64,000 nucleotides of DNA from Arthrobacter rhombi (GTDB lineage Bacteria > Actinomycetota > Actinomycetes > Actinomycetales > Micrococcaceae). Numbering within the stretch: the stretch's first letter is position 1; every line of letters begins with the position of its first letter. A model generated the notes under the pieces. It was given only the letters and a program-made list of their open reading frames with translations. It did not search any database and was not told the origin of the DNA. Location: the NCBI RefSeq assembly GCF_900163545.1, contig NZ_FUHW01000022.1:1-64000 (forward strand), given 5' to 3'. Both the position numbers and the translations under genes were made by a program. Shown in pieces: positions 52,493 to 61,755 of this stretch.

Positions 52493-54085
52493 TCAGCCCT
52501 TGCGGGCCTGCCTGATCAGTTCGGCGCAGCGTTCGCCGATCATCATGGTGGTGATATTCGGGTTTACGGTGACCTGTTCGGGCATCACCGAGGCGTCGGC
52601 CACGCGCAGCCCCTGCACGCCCTTGACCCGTAGTTCGGGGTCCAGCGGCGACATCTCGTCGTCGGCGGGCCCCATCCGGACACTGCCCACCGGGTGGTAG
52701 ACCGTGTTGTGGGTGCGCCGGATGTAGTCGGCGATTTCCTCATCCGACTGGGCCTCCGTCCCCGGGTAGAGCTCACGCCCGGCCCATTCGGCCATGGCCG
52801 GCTGGGAGACGATCTCGCGGGCCTTGCGGATGCCGGCGATCATGACGCGCATGTCGTGACCTTCTGGGTCGGTGAAGTAGCGCGGGTCGACCTTGGGCTT
52901 ATCCCGGAAGTCGGCGCTGCGCAGGCGCACGGTGCCGCGTGACTTCGCGTGGGTGACATTCGGTGTCAGGCAGAAGCCGTTCTCCGTGGTCGGGTAGCCC
53001 TGACGCAGGGTGTGCATATCGAAGGGCACCGAGCCGTAATGCATCATGAGGTCGGGGCGGTCCAGCCCTTCGGTGGTCTGCGTGAAGATCCCGATCTCCC
53101 ACCACTGGGTCGACTCGGAAACCATCGGCTTCTTCGCTTCCCACTGGATGACCCCCTCGGGGTGGTCCTGCAGGTGTTCGCCCACACCGGGGGAATCCAC
53201 GCGGACCTCCACCCGGTTCTGCTTCAGTTGCTCCGCCGGGCCGATGCCCGAGAGCATCAGCAGTTTGGGCGAATCGATGGCACCGGTGGAGACCACGACC
53301 TCTGCGCGTGCGTTGAGCTGGTAGGTCTTGCCGAACCCGTTGTCGACGACGGCCACACCGGTGCACCTGTTCTCCTCGTCGAAGGTCAACACCTTCGCGC
53401 GCAGCCCGGTCAGCAGGTGGAAGTTCTTCCGGTCGGCAATCGGGTGGATATAGGACACCGAGCTGGAGGAGCGGGTTCCATCGGCCCTGCGGTTGATCTG
53501 GAAAAAGTTCGCACCGTTGGTGACGGTTTCGTTGTTGTTGAACTTCGCCCGCGGGATGCCCGCCTGCTCGGCGGCGTCCAGTACTGCCACACCGCTGGGG
53601 TCCGCCGGGGGGACGTTCATCAGGTGGACGGGCCCGGAATCTCCGTGGTGCGGGGCGTCAGGCCCCGCGTCCTCGTTGGTCTCCAACTGTTTGTACAGCC
53701 GGAAGGCGGTCTCGGCGTTCCAGCCGGTGGCCCCGTACTTCGACTCCCATTCGTCCAGGTCCTCGCGCGGCGCCCAGAAGGCAATGCACGAGTTGTGGCT
53801 GGAGCAGCCGCCCATCACCTTGGCGCGGGCGTGGCGCATGAACGAGTTGCCGTTCTCCTGCTCCTCGATCGGGTAGTCCCAGTCGTAACCGGACTCAAGC
53901 AGTTCCATCCAGCGGTCCAGCTGCAGGATCTCGTCGATTCCCCGGTCATCGGGCCCGGCTTCGACCAGGGCCACCTCGAGGGAGGAATCCTCGCTGAGTC
54001 GTGCGGCGACCGCGGCGCCCGCGGATCCACCGCCGACGATGATGTAGTCGTAGGTCGAACCATCCAACGTCTCGAAATCAGTCAT
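52493..54085 (-). CDS. codA: Choline oxidase
   Basis: A 530-residue FAD enzyme of the GMC family that oxidises choline to betaine aldehyde and on to glycine betaine, with O2 as acceptor. It is strongly similar in pattern to the Arthrobacter globiformis enzyme: YIIVGGGSAGAAVAARLSED, the FAD-linking His97 in GGCSSHNSCIAFW, STQWWEIGIF, the catalytic histidine in THNTVYHPVGSVRMG and the ending VTVNPNITTMMIGERCA. It is 34 bp downstream of betB in one operon. The product is an osmoprotectant. Confidence 0.95.
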   Translation of the reverse strand: MTDFETLDGSTYDYIIVGGGSAGAAVAARLSEDSSLEVALVEAGPDDRGIDEILQLDRWMELLESGYDWDYPIEEQENGNSFMRHARAKVMGGCSSHNSCIAFWAPREDLDEWESKYGATGWNAETAFRLYKQLETNEDAGPDAPHHGDSGPVHLMNVPPADPSGVAVLDAAEQAGIPRAKFNNNETVTNGANFFQINRRADGTRSSSSVSYIHPIADRKNFHLLTGLRAKVLTFDEENRCTGVAVVDNGFGKTYQLNARAEVVVSTGAIDSPKLLMLSGIGPAEQLKQNRVEVRVDSPGVGEHLQDHPEGVIQWEAKKPMVSESTQWWEIGIFTQTTEGLDRPDLMMHYGSVPFDMHTLRQGYPTTENGFCLTPNVTHAKSRGTVRLRSADFRDKPKVDPRYFTDPEGHDMRVMIAGIRKAREIVSQPAMAEWAGRELYPGTEAQSDEEIADYIRRTHNTVYHPVGSVRMGPADDEMSPLDPELRVKGVQGLRVADASVMPEQVTVNPNITTMMIGERCAELIRQARKG

Positions 54086-54119
54086 CTCAGTACTCTCCTT
54101 GCTCAAGATCGGGAACGGG

Positions 54120-55637
54120 TTAGGCGCGATCGGCGAACCAGCCGGTGACCTGCGGAGCCGTGTTCTGGTAGATGTGCTTGGCTTCCTGGTACTCGCCCAG
54201 GCCGGTCGGGCCGAGCTCACGGCCGACACCCGACTGGCCCATGCCGCCCCATTCTGCCTGCGGCAGGTAGGGGTGGAAGTCGTTGATCCAGATGGTTCCG
54301 TGACGCAGGCGTCCGGCCACCCGTTGGGCGCGTCCGGCATCCTGGGTCCACACGGCGCCGGCCAGACCATAGATCGTGTCGTTGGCGATGGCTACTGCCT
54401 CGTCCTCGGTGGAGAACGTCTCGACGGTGACCGTGGGGCCGAAGGCCTCGTCCGCGACGACCGACATGCCCCGGCTGACCTGGTCCAAAATGGTCGGCAG
54501 GTAGTAATGCCCGGCGCCCAGCCCGGCACCATCCTCCTCCGTGGCGGCACGGCCGCCGGTGCGCAGGCGGGCCCCCTCGGCGACCCCCTTCTTGACGTAG
54601 GCGTCGACCTTCTCCAGGTGGGCGGCGGAGATCAGCGGACCGGTTTCGGCGTTGTCGTCATAGGGGCCGCCGATGCGGATATCCTCGGCTCGGCGAACCA
54701 GTTGATCCACGAAGGCTTCGGCGATGGATTCGTGGACGACCAGCCGGGCCCCGGCGGAGCAGACCTGGCCGGAGTGCACGAACGCACCGTTGAGGGCATT
54801 GTCCACGGCGGCGTCGAAGTCGGCGTCGGCGAACACGATGTTGGGGTTCTTTCCGCCCAGTTCCAGCGCGACCTTCTTCACGGTCCCGGCGGCGCCTGCG
54901 GCAATCACCCGACCGGTGACCAGACCGCCGGTGAAGGAGACCATGTCGATGTCCGGGTGCGTCGACAGCGGAGCACCCGCGGTCGCTCCGGCACCGGTGA
55001 CCAGGTTTGCGACGCCGTCGGGCAGTCCGAGCTCGGCGAAGACGTCCATGATCAGGATGGAGGTAGAGGGGGTCAGCTCGGCGGGCTTGAGCACGAACGA
55101 GCAGCCCGCGGCGATGGCCGGGGCCATCTTCCAGGCCGCCTGCAGCAGCGGGTAGTTCCACGGGGTGATCATCGCGCATACGCCCACCGGTTCGTAGGCG
55201 ATCCGGGAGACGACCGTATTGTCCCCGGCGTCCACGACGCGTCCGGCATCCTGACCGGCCAGCCGGCCGAAGTACTCGAAGCAGTTGGTGATGTCATCCA
55301 TGTCGATGCGCGATTCCAGGATCCGCTTGCCGGTGTCACCGGTTTCGGCGCGGGCGAATTCCTCCTTGCGCTCGCGCAGCCGTGCGGCGACCTTCAGCAG
55401 GAAGGCACCGCGTTCGGGGGCGGGCACCGAGGACCAGACTCCGGAATCGAAGGTGGCACGGGCGGCGGCGATCGCACGCTCGGTATCGGCAGCTGCCGCC
55501 TCGGAGGCAGTGGCCACGTGGGTGCCATCGGCCGGGCAGATGATATCGCGGGTTTCACCGGAGGCGGCCGCCTCCCATTGCCCGCCGATGAACAGCGTGT
55601 GCTGGTTGGGGTAGGGGGTCTGCGGGGTAGCGGTCAT
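54120..55637 (-). CDS. betB: Betaine aldehyde dehydrogenase
   Basis: A 505-residue NAD(P)-dependent aldehyde dehydrogenase. The catalytic cysteine is in HSGQVCSAGARLVVH, the general base glutamate in KVALELGGKNPNIVF, and the cofactor loop in TPWNYPLLQAAWKMAPA. It oxidises betaine aldehyde to glycine betaine. GAAGGAG lies before the ATG. First gene of the operon with choline oxidase; a folded leader precedes it. No BetI repressor or choline transporter is in the window. Confidence 0.93.
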   Translation of the reverse strand: MTATPQTPYPNQHTLFIGGQWEAAASGETRDIICPADGTHVATASEAAAADTERAIAAARATFDSGVWSSVPAPERGAFLLKVAARLRERKEEFARAETGDTGKRILESRIDMDDITNCFEYFGRLAGQDAGRVVDAGDNTVVSRIAYEPVGVCAMITPWNYPLLQAAWKMAPAIAAGCSFVLKPAELTPSTSILIMDVFAELGLPDGVANLVTGAGATAGAPLSTHPDIDMVSFTGGLVTGRVIAAGAAGTVKKVALELGGKNPNIVFADADFDAAVDNALNGAFVHSGQVCSAGARLVVHESIAEAFVDQLVRRAEDIRIGGPYDDNAETGPLISAAHLEKVDAYVKKGVAEGARLRTGGRAATEEDGAGLGAGHYYLPTILDQVSRGMSVVADEAFGPTVTVETFSTEDEAVAIANDTIYGLAGAVWTQDAGRAQRVAGRLRHGTIWINDFHPYLPQAEWGGMGQSGVGRELGPTGLGEYQEAKHIYQNTAPQVTGWFADRA

Positions 55638-55949
55638 GGCTGCTCCTTCGGGTTGGGGGGTGCTTCGTCTTCGGTGGCGATGGAGGTGCCGAAGAAGGCG
55701 AACCGGTTGCTCGGCCTCCGGCACGGCTCTCGGAGCCGTTCACCGGAGGGCGGCACGGCATGTGGGTGCCGGGCAGATCCGACCGGTTTGCTCGAAGTCA
55801 TATTCAGCACAGTAACAAGAAGGGGAGTCTGCGCGGAGTGCCCGCGCATGTTAGCACGGGATCTGGGTGAGCAAACGCACACCAGAACCCGGTGATCGCC
55901 GGCCCCGCGCCCCCTTGGCTCCTGCGTTGGCGTGACGGAGGATGGGGGC
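55638..55949. promoter_or_regulatory. Leader and promoter region of the betaine operon
   Basis: This 312-bp gap has no convincing gene. At 55715-55749 a hairpin forms from CCTCCGG/CCGGAGG outer arms and CGGCTC/GAGCCG inner arms, with small internal loops. On the minus strand TGCTAACAT (about 55848-55856) resembles an extended -10 box, and a GCGCGG/CCGCGC repeat (55831-55847) lies just downstream of it. The hairpin would be in the betB leader and could be an attenuator or a regulator-binding structure. Confidence 0.5.
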
Positions 55950-56246
55950 ATGTGGTTCGGCTGGATCGAATTCGATGTGCTGCTTGGCGACGTTCACTCG
56001 CTGAAGGCCAAACGTGCCCTGGTCCGGCCCCTTCTGGCCGAGATGCGGCGGCGCTTTGAGGTGTCCGTCGCCGAAACGAGTCATCAGGACCTGCACCGCC
56101 GGGCCGGGTTGAGTGCCGGCGTCGTGGCAGCGGAGGCGGCCCACGTGATCGAGGTGCTCGACGCGGTCGAACGTTTGGTCGCCGACAGGCCCGAAATCGA
56201 GCTTCTCAGCGCTAGACGCCGGCTCCACTCCTCCGAGGACGAGTAG
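55950..56246 (+). CDS. DUF503-family protein
   Basis: A 98-residue ferredoxin-like-fold protein starting MWFGWIEFDVLLGDVHSLKAKR, the DUF503 signature, with VSVAETSHQDLHRRAGLSAG further on. These small proteins often lie near rbfA/truB in Actinobacteria and Firmicutes; function unknown. Here it stands alone. GGAGG precedes the ATG. Confidence 0.88.
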   Translation: MWFGWIEFDVLLGDVHSLKAKRALVRPLLAEMRRRFEVSVAETSHQDLHRRAGLSAGVVAAEAAHVIEVLDAVERLVADRPEIELLSARRRLHSSEDE

Positions 56247-56265
56247 AGCCGGCTACGCCACGGTT

Positions 56266-57453
56266 CTATGTTCCGGAGGCGACGTCCTGCACGGCAGCGG
56301 CGACAGCAGGAGCCACCCGCGGGTCCAGCGGCGAGGGGACAATGTGCTCAGCGGCCAGATCCCCGGCGACCAGGTCGGCGATGGCTCGGGCCGCGGCGAT
56401 CTTCATCTGCGCGGTGATCCGGCGCGCCGAAGCATCCAGGGCGCCGCGGAAGATCCCCGGGAAGGCCAACACGTTGTTGATCTGGTTCGGGAAGTCGCTG
56501 CGCCCGGTCGCGACGACCTCCGCATAACGGGCGGCGACCTCGGGCATGACCTCGGGATCCGGATTGGACAGCGCGAAGATGATGGCGCGCTCGTTCATGT
56601 TCGCCAGGTCCTCTTCGGGGACCTGCGAGGAGGAAACACCGATGAAGGCGTCAGCCCCGTCGAGGGCTTCGCGGATCCCGCCCATGATGGAGTCCCTGTT
56701 GGTCCTGGCCGCATATTTGGCCTTGATCGGGTTCAGGTCGTCGCGGTCGCGGTGGATCACGCCCTGCGAATCCACCAGCACCACGTCCCCGACACCGACG
56801 GTGAGAAGGATCTCGGTGATCGCGATACCGGCGGCGCCGGCGCCGGAAACGACCACCCGCAGCCCGGACAGCTCCTTATCGACCACCCGGACGGCATTGG
56901 TCAGCGCAGCCAGAACCACGACGGCCGTTCCATGCTGGTCATCGTGCATCACCGGGCAGTCCAAGGCCTCGATGAGACGCTCTTCCAATTCGAAGCAGCG
57001 CGGTGCCGAGACGTCTTCAAGGTTGACCGCCCCGAAGCTGGGACGAAGCCGGACGAGAGTCTCAATGATCTCGTCGACGTCGGTGGTTTCCAGCACCAAG
57101 GGAATGGAATTCAACCCACCGAATTCCTTGAAGAGTGCGCATTTGCCTTCCATCACGGGCAGGGACGCCGCGGCGCCGATGTTCCCGAGGCCCAACACCG
57201 AGGTGCCGTCGGAGACCACGGCCACCAGGCGTGAAGCCCAGGTGTAGGCGGCATGCTTGGCGGGGTCCTCGGCGATCGCCCGGGAGACCTGGGCGACACC
57301 GGGGGTATAGGCGATGGAAAGGGCCCGCGTGGAATCCAAGGCCATCGTGGACTCGACGGAAAGTTTCCCGCCTTCATGGGCGGCGAAAACCTCTTCGGTT
57401 CGCACGGGCGTCGCGGGGCCGGGGGTGGTTTCAGGGGTGGTCGTGGTGGACAT
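56266..57453 (-). CDS. NAD(P)-dependent malic enzyme
   Basis: A 395-residue cytoplasmic enzyme that decarboxylates malate to pyruvate. It begins after a disordered leader with STRALSIAYTPGVAQVSRAI, the malic N-terminal domain, has the metal site DDQHGTAVVVLAAL and the cofactor site VVVSGAGAAGIAITEIL, and ends with ADLVAGDLAAEHIVPSPLD. The short form without a phosphotransacetylase domain is usual in Actinobacteria. CAGGAG lies before the start. Confidence 0.95.
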   Translation of the reverse strand: MSTTTTPETTPGPATPVRTEEVFAAHEGGKLSVESTMALDSTRALSIAYTPGVAQVSRAIAEDPAKHAAYTWASRLVAVVSDGTSVLGLGNIGAAASLPVMEGKCALFKEFGGLNSIPLVLETTDVDEIIETLVRLRPSFGAVNLEDVSAPRCFELEERLIEALDCPVMHDDQHGTAVVVLAALTNAVRVVDKELSGLRVVVSGAGAAGIAITEILLTVGVGDVVLVDSQGVIHRDRDDLNPIKAKYAARTNRDSIMGGIREALDGADAFIGVSSSQVPEEDLANMNERAIIFALSNPDPEVMPEVAARYAEVVATGRSDFPNQINNVLAFPGIFRGALDASARRITAQMKIAAARAIADLVAGDLAAEHIVPSPLDPRVAPAVAAAVQDVASGT

Positions 57454-57683
57454 GAGGATGCTCCTGGAGAAAGTCTGCCGATCGGGAAGCGGGCCTGGCG
57501 CGGATTCCGCGGACTGCACGTTTCCGGCGACCGGTTCGTCACGCGAAGGGCAGCCTGCCCTGCTCTGCGGAGGCCAGCCAGGGGTGGTGGCTCGCGGCGC
57601 TGGCGCAGTGGTCAGTACTTTCTTTAGACCGTTGTTCACCAGAGTAGGGCATCACCTGACCCATCCCCAGCATTCCGGTCGCG

Positions 57684-58535
57684 CTACCGCCCCTGAACCG
57701 GCGCGGAACCGGGCGCTGTCGCTCGACCCTGGGCGTCGATCTGACGCGCATTGGCCAGCACTGGTAGTTTGCTCCGGGCTTCTTCGACGTCGCCGGCTTC
57801 CACCTCGACGACCGTCAGGCGAGGGCCGGTTGGCCCGGAGGCCAAGGTGGCTCCCAACGGAGAGATGACACTGCTGTGTCCTACGCCCAAGGGGGTGCTG
57901 CCCGTGGCCGGTCGTCCACTGGCTGCGGGGTCCGCCTGATCGCAGGCGATCACGAACGTCGTCGTGTCCACGGCGCGGGCACGAACCAGGATGTCCCACT
58001 GTTCGGCCTTGCCGGGGCCGTCGCCCCACGAGGCGCACACGATGTTGACCACTGCCCCGGCCGCGGTGTTAGCCCGAAAAAGGTCGGGAAAACGCACGTC
58101 ATAGCAGGTGGAAAGACCGAACCTGACGCCTTCGATCTCGAAGGTCGCGATCGAGTCACCGGCGGTCACCGCATCGGATTCGGCGAAACCGTAGGCGTCA
58201 TAGAGATGGATCTTGTCGTAGCTGGTCTCCACCCCGGGCCCGGTGGCCAGCAGCGTATTGCGCACGCGGCCATTCTCGCCGGGGGTGAACATCCCGTGGA
58301 CCGTGACGATCCCCAGTTCGGCCGAAAGCGAGCGGATCCGCTGGGCCCAGTCCCCGTCCAACGGTTGGGCCACTTCGGCTAGCGGGTTGCCGAAGGCGCA
58401 CATGGTGGCTTCGGGAAAGACCACGACGGCGGCCCCGGCGTCTCGAGCACGGGTCGCCTGATCACGGACGACCTCGAAGTTGGCCTCGAGATCGGCGATG
58501 GAGTTGATTTGGGCCAAGGCGATTTTCAACGGCAT
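57684..58535 (-). CDS. Carbon-nitrogen hydrolase (nitrilase superfamily)
   Basis: A 283-residue amidase-type enzyme with the complete Glu-Lys-Cys triad: Glu42 (VVFPEATM), Lys108 (SYDKIHLYDAYGF) and Cys144 (LSTCYDVRFPDLF). The sequence around the cysteine resembles omega-amidase/NIT-type and deaminated-glutathione amidases, which clear 2-oxoglutaramate or deaminated glutathione. The start was set at MPLKIALAQ. Confidence 0.92.
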   Translation of the reverse strand: MPLKIALAQINSIADLEANFEVVRDQATRARDAGAAVVVFPEATMCAFGNPLAEVAQPLDGDWAQRIRSLSAELGIVTVHGMFTPGENGRVRNTLLATGPGVETSYDKIHLYDAYGFAESDAVTAGDSIATFEIEGVRFGLSTCYDVRFPDLFRANTAAGAVVNIVCASWGDGPGKAEQWDILVRARAVDTTTFVIACDQADPAASGRPATGSTPLGVGHSSVISPLGATLASGPTGPRLTVVEVEAGDVEEARSKLPVLANARQIDAQGRATAPGSAPVQGR

Positions 58536-58621
58536 GTCTTCGAGGTTGCCATACGGGGCCGATCCACCCAAGGCGTGAATCGGCAAGGCATGATGGTCCT
58601 ATTCCACAGGAGACCACTGCC

Positions 58622-59023
58622 TTGACCAAAACCACCCAGCATGAGGCCTTATCGGCGTCCGACGCTTCCCGTTTGGCTCGGGCGCTGGGAGAGTCCGCCG
58701 ACGCGACGGTTTTCGTCGACGGCACGGCACTGCGCCTGCCATCGACGGCCGCTGACGCCGTCCTGGATCTGCTGGGCCGGCTGGCCGCGGGGGAAGCCAT
58801 TGTGCTCAGCACCGCCGAGCGGTGGCTGAACACCTCGCAGGCCGCCCGCTTGGCTGGGGTGTCCAACACCTATATGCGCAACCTCACCGACGCGGGAACC
58901 ATCCCGGTGGAGTACCGGGGCAGTCACCGCAGGATCAAACCCGCCGATGTCGCCGCATGGGTATCCTCCCGGCAGACGGAAGCCCCGTCCTCAGAACCTC
59001 GTGGCGGCGAAGCTTCTCAGTAA
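58622..59023 (+). CDS. Excisionase-type HTH protein (orphan antitoxin-like)
   Basis: A 133-residue protein with a TTG start (AGGAG about ten bases upstream). The C-terminal half has an excisionase/MerR-like HTH: WLNTSQAARLAGVSNTYMRNL followed by the wing GTIPVEYRGSHRRIKPADVAAW. The N-terminal half (DATVFVDGTALRLPSTAADAV) resembles the dimerisation part of antitoxins of PIN/VapC-type modules. No toxin gene follows; the next gene is an aminotransferase. Confidence 0.75.
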   Translation: MTKTTQHEALSASDASRLARALGESADATVFVDGTALRLPSTAADAVLDLLGRLAAGEAIVLSTAERWLNTSQAARLAGVSNTYMRNLTDAGTIPVEYRGSHRRIKPADVAAWVSSRQTEAPSSEPRGGEASQ

Positions 59024-59081
59024 ACATCCTGCTGGTAACAACTGTTGCCTCATGGTGAACCCATGTTGCTACGATGTGAGG

Positions 59082-60377
59082 GTGAACACACCAGAGAACC
59101 CCACCGCCCCGGACAGCGAAACGTTGCCCACCGAATCCGAGCTTGCCCTGGAGCGTGCGGAGGCCTCGTCCCGCCACGAAAGCCTGTTCTCCGAACGTGC
59201 CGCCAATATCAAGCAATCCGCCGTTCGGGACGTCTTCGACATCTCACTGCGCCCCGGCTTGGTCTCGCTGGCCGGAGGAAACCCCTATCTCTCCTCGCTT
59301 CCCTTGGAGAAGATCGGCCAGATGGCCCATCATCTGATCGCTCAGGAGGGGTTGACCGCCCTGCAATACGGTGGCGGCAAGGGAACGATCGAGCTGCGCC
59401 GGCATATCTGTGACGTGATGGCGGAAGAAGGCATCACCGACGCCGACCCCGAGAACATCGTGGTCACCACCGGCTCACAGTCAGCCCAGGACGTGGCCTG
59501 CAAAGTCTTTTGCGACCCCGGAGACGTCGTCCTGTGCGAGGATCCCACCTACGTCGGGGCATTGAATACCTTCGAGGCCCACCAGATTCAGGTGGAATCT
59601 GTTGCCATGGATGAGAACGGCCTGGTCCCGGACGCCCTCCGTGAACGAATCGCCGCGGTCACGGCCACCGGCAAGCGGATCAAGTTCCTGTACACGATCC
59701 CGAACTTCAACAACCCCTCGGGGATCTCGCTGGCCGCCGAACGCCGTCAGGAAGTCGTCGACATCTGCCGTGAGGCCAATATCCTGGTCCTCGAGGACAA
59801 CCCCTACGGGCTGTTGAAGTTCGACGGCGAGCCCTACCCGACGTTGCGCGCGAACAACCCCGAAGACGTGATCTACATGGGTTCGTTCTCCAAGATTTTG
59901 GCCCCCGGCCTGCGTATCGGCTGGGCCCTGCTGCCCGAACACCTGACCCGCAGGTTCTACTTGGCTAGCGAGGCAGTGGTCCTGTGCCCACCAACCCTGA
60001 ACCAGATGCTGATCACCAGCTACCTCGACGGACATGACTGGCGCGCCCAGATTTCCGCCTACCGTGGCCTGTATGCCGAGCGCTGCACCGCAATGCTCTC
60101 TGCCCTCGAGGAGCTCATGCCGGCCGGGGTGCACTGGACGACGCCGACCGGAGGCTTCTTCATCTGGGTCACCCTCCCGGAGGGGATCGACACCTACCCG
60201 TTGCTGGCCGAGGCCATCGATGATGGTGTCGTCTTCATTCCCGGGGCGGCCTTCACCCCCGGGGACGAGCCGAACAACCGGCTGCGCCTGGCCTTTAGCG
60301 CCATCGACCCGGAGAAGATCCACGAGGGCATCAAGCGTCTGGCAGTGGTGTTGAAGCGCGCCATCGACGCCGCCTGA
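59082..60377 (+). CDS. PLP-dependent aminotransferase (class I, 2-aminoadipate type)
   Basis: A 431-residue fold-type I aminotransferase. Key pieces are LQYGGGKGTIELRRHI, TTGSQSAQDVACKVF, IPNFNNPSGISL, LEDNPYGLLKFDGEPYP and the PLP lysine in YMGSFSKILAPGLRIGW. It is the stand-alone form of the MocR-type catalytic domain, as in LysN/2-aminoadipate aminotransferases. I chose the GTG at 59082: a -10-like TACGAT lies just six bases upstream, so the mRNA is probably leaderless. Confidence 0.92.
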   Translation: MNTPENPTAPDSETLPTESELALERAEASSRHESLFSERAANIKQSAVRDVFDISLRPGLVSLAGGNPYLSSLPLEKIGQMAHHLIAQEGLTALQYGGGKGTIELRRHICDVMAEEGITDADPENIVVTTGSQSAQDVACKVFCDPGDVVLCEDPTYVGALNTFEAHQIQVESVAMDENGLVPDALRERIAAVTATGKRIKFLYTIPNFNNPSGISLAAERRQEVVDICREANILVLEDNPYGLLKFDGEPYPTLRANNPEDVIYMGSFSKILAPGLRIGWALLPEHLTRRFYLASEAVVLCPPTLNQMLITSYLDGHDWRAQISAYRGLYAERCTAMLSALEELMPAGVHWTTPTGGFFIWVTLPEGIDTYPLLAEAIDDGVVFIPGAAFTPGDEPNNRLRLAFSAIDPEKIHEGIKRLAVVLKRAIDAA

Positions 60378-61100
60378 TCACTGCCGGACGTCGACCTGCT
60401 CGTGGAACCACGGCCGGATATCGAGGGTGATGCGGTTCCGGGCGCCCTGAGGGCCCGTCTCTCCGTCCAGGTCATAAGCCTCGTCGCCGGCCCAGGCCAC
60501 AATGGGGCTACCCTCGTCGTTGCGGGCACCCACACTTTTGAATACTGCCGGCTCGGCGGCGCGAGCTGCGGCCATCGCCTCTGCCGCGGTGCGGTGATCG
60601 GTCAGCCAGCTCAGGGTCATCCACGTGGGCGGGACCAGTTCCATGGCCCCGCGGGCGTGCCGCTCGAGTGCCTCGGCGGGAGTCAGCCACGCGTGATCGA
60701 CATGCTCGTCGGGACTGAGCCGAAGCCGCTGTGAAGCAGCTAGCTCCACCGTCGCGAGGAAGAACCAGGTGAGCAGTCGTTTCGGAACGCTGGGCGGCGG
60801 TGCCCAGACGGACAGTGGGGCCAGGTCTTGTTCGTTGATGACCACCCCGGTCTCCTCCCACGTTTCACGTACACCAGCCTGCCGGGCGGCACCGAGGAGC
60901 GGCTCCACGGAATCCTGCGGGACTTCATCCCGATCCTCCGGGTCGACGTGACCTCCGGGAAAAACCCAGGCCCCGGCAAAGGAGCCACGATGGGAGGGCC
61001 GTTCCAGCAGGAGGACCTCCAGCCCGCGGGGCGCATCGCGCAACAGGACGACGGTCGCCGCATCGCCGTGCAGGGCGGGCTCGACAGGGGATTCAGGCAT
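60378..61100 (-). CDS. Nudix hydrolase
   Basis: A 240-residue Nudix protein. The box is recognisable as GGHVDPEDRDEVPQDS with an insertion and then AARQAGVRETWEETGV, the REXXEE part reading RETWEETG. The domain occupies the first 150 residues, with an extra 80-residue C-terminal part typical of larger actinobacterial Nudix enzymes (CoA or NADH pyrophosphatase-like). The start overlaps the idi gene end by 8 bp, so the two are coupled. Confidence 0.9.
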   Translation of the reverse strand: MPESPVEPALHGDAATVVLLRDAPRGLEVLLLERPSHRGSFAGAWVFPGGHVDPEDRDEVPQDSVEPLLGAARQAGVRETWEETGVVINEQDLAPLSVWAPPPSVPKRLLTWFFLATVELAASQRLRLSPDEHVDHAWLTPAEALERHARGAMELVPPTWMTLSWLTDHRTAAEAMAAARAAEPAVFKSVGARNDEGSPIVAWAGDEAYDLDGETGPQGARNRITLDIRPWFHEQVDVRQ

Positions 61101-61698
61101 GATCTGCTTCCCTTCCACCATCAGGTGTGTTCCGGGTCGGGGCCTGATAGGAGATGCCGCGGGACTCCAGTTCCTGCATCTGCAAGACCAGCCAGGGGCT
61201 GAAGGCCCAGGGGGTGGCGCGGACCGCGGCCACCAGATCCTGTGGGGCCACCCAATGGTGTTCGGAAACTTCGCTGGGACGGGGATCGGGGTTGGAGGCC
61301 GCCCGGGCGAAATACACCGGGCAGAACTCGTTTTCGACCACTCCCGAGGCGTCCACGGCACGGTAGGCAAAGTCAGGAATGACCATCTGAACCACGTCCA
61401 GCTCCATCCCGAGTTCGAACTCGGCACGACGGTGGACGGCATCCTGCCGGGGTTCGCCCGGTCCCGGGTGCCCGCAAACCGAGTTCGTCCACACTCCCGG
61501 CCAGGCCTTCTTCGCGAGGGACCGGCGCGTGACCAGGACGCGCCCTTCGGCGTCAAAGACATGGCAGGAGAACGCCAGATGCAGCGGCGTCGTCCTCGTA
61601 TGCACCTCAGCCTTATCGGCGCTGCCGACCTCCTGGTGGTCGGCATCCAGCAGCACCACGCTTTCGATGGCGCCTGGTGTCTGCGTCCGAGTGCTCAC
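61093..61698 (-). CDS. idi: Isopentenyl-diphosphate delta-isomerase, type 1
   Basis: A 201-residue Nudix-fold isomerase that interconverts isopentenyl and dimethylallyl diphosphate. The catalytic cysteine is Cys75 in WTNSVCGHPGPGE and the metal histidines are His33, His40 and His77 (TTPLHLAFSCHVF). The acidic Nudix-like part is RRAEFELGMEL, and the catalytic glutamate-bearing end is FCPVYFARA. Feeds isoprenoid (carotenoid, menaquinone) synthesis. It is coupled to the downstream Nudix gene. Confidence 0.95.
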   Translation of the reverse strand: MSTRTQTPGAIESVVLLDADHQEVGSADKAEVHTRTTPLHLAFSCHVFDAEGRVLVTRRSLAKKAWPGVWTNSVCGHPGPGEPRQDAVHRRAEFELGMELDVVQMVIPDFAYRAVDASGVVENEFCPVYFARAASNPDPRPSEVSEHHWVAPQDLVAAVRATPWAFSPWLVLQMQELESRGISYQAPTRNTPDGGREADHA

Positions 61699-61755
61699 GT
61701 TGGGTTCCTCTCCAGTTGTCCTGGGACACGTTCCGACATCCCGAGCGGGGTGCGG

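Noticed and set aside
52949-54148. A 399-codon plus-strand open frame across choline oxidase
   Set aside because: It is the reverse of a strongly conserved enzyme and has no recognisable domain.
55620-55660. CCGAAGGAGCA before betB, reminiscent of a glycine riboswitch block
   Set aside because: The rest of the glycine aptamer is missing, and the block is explained by the ribosome-binding site of betB.
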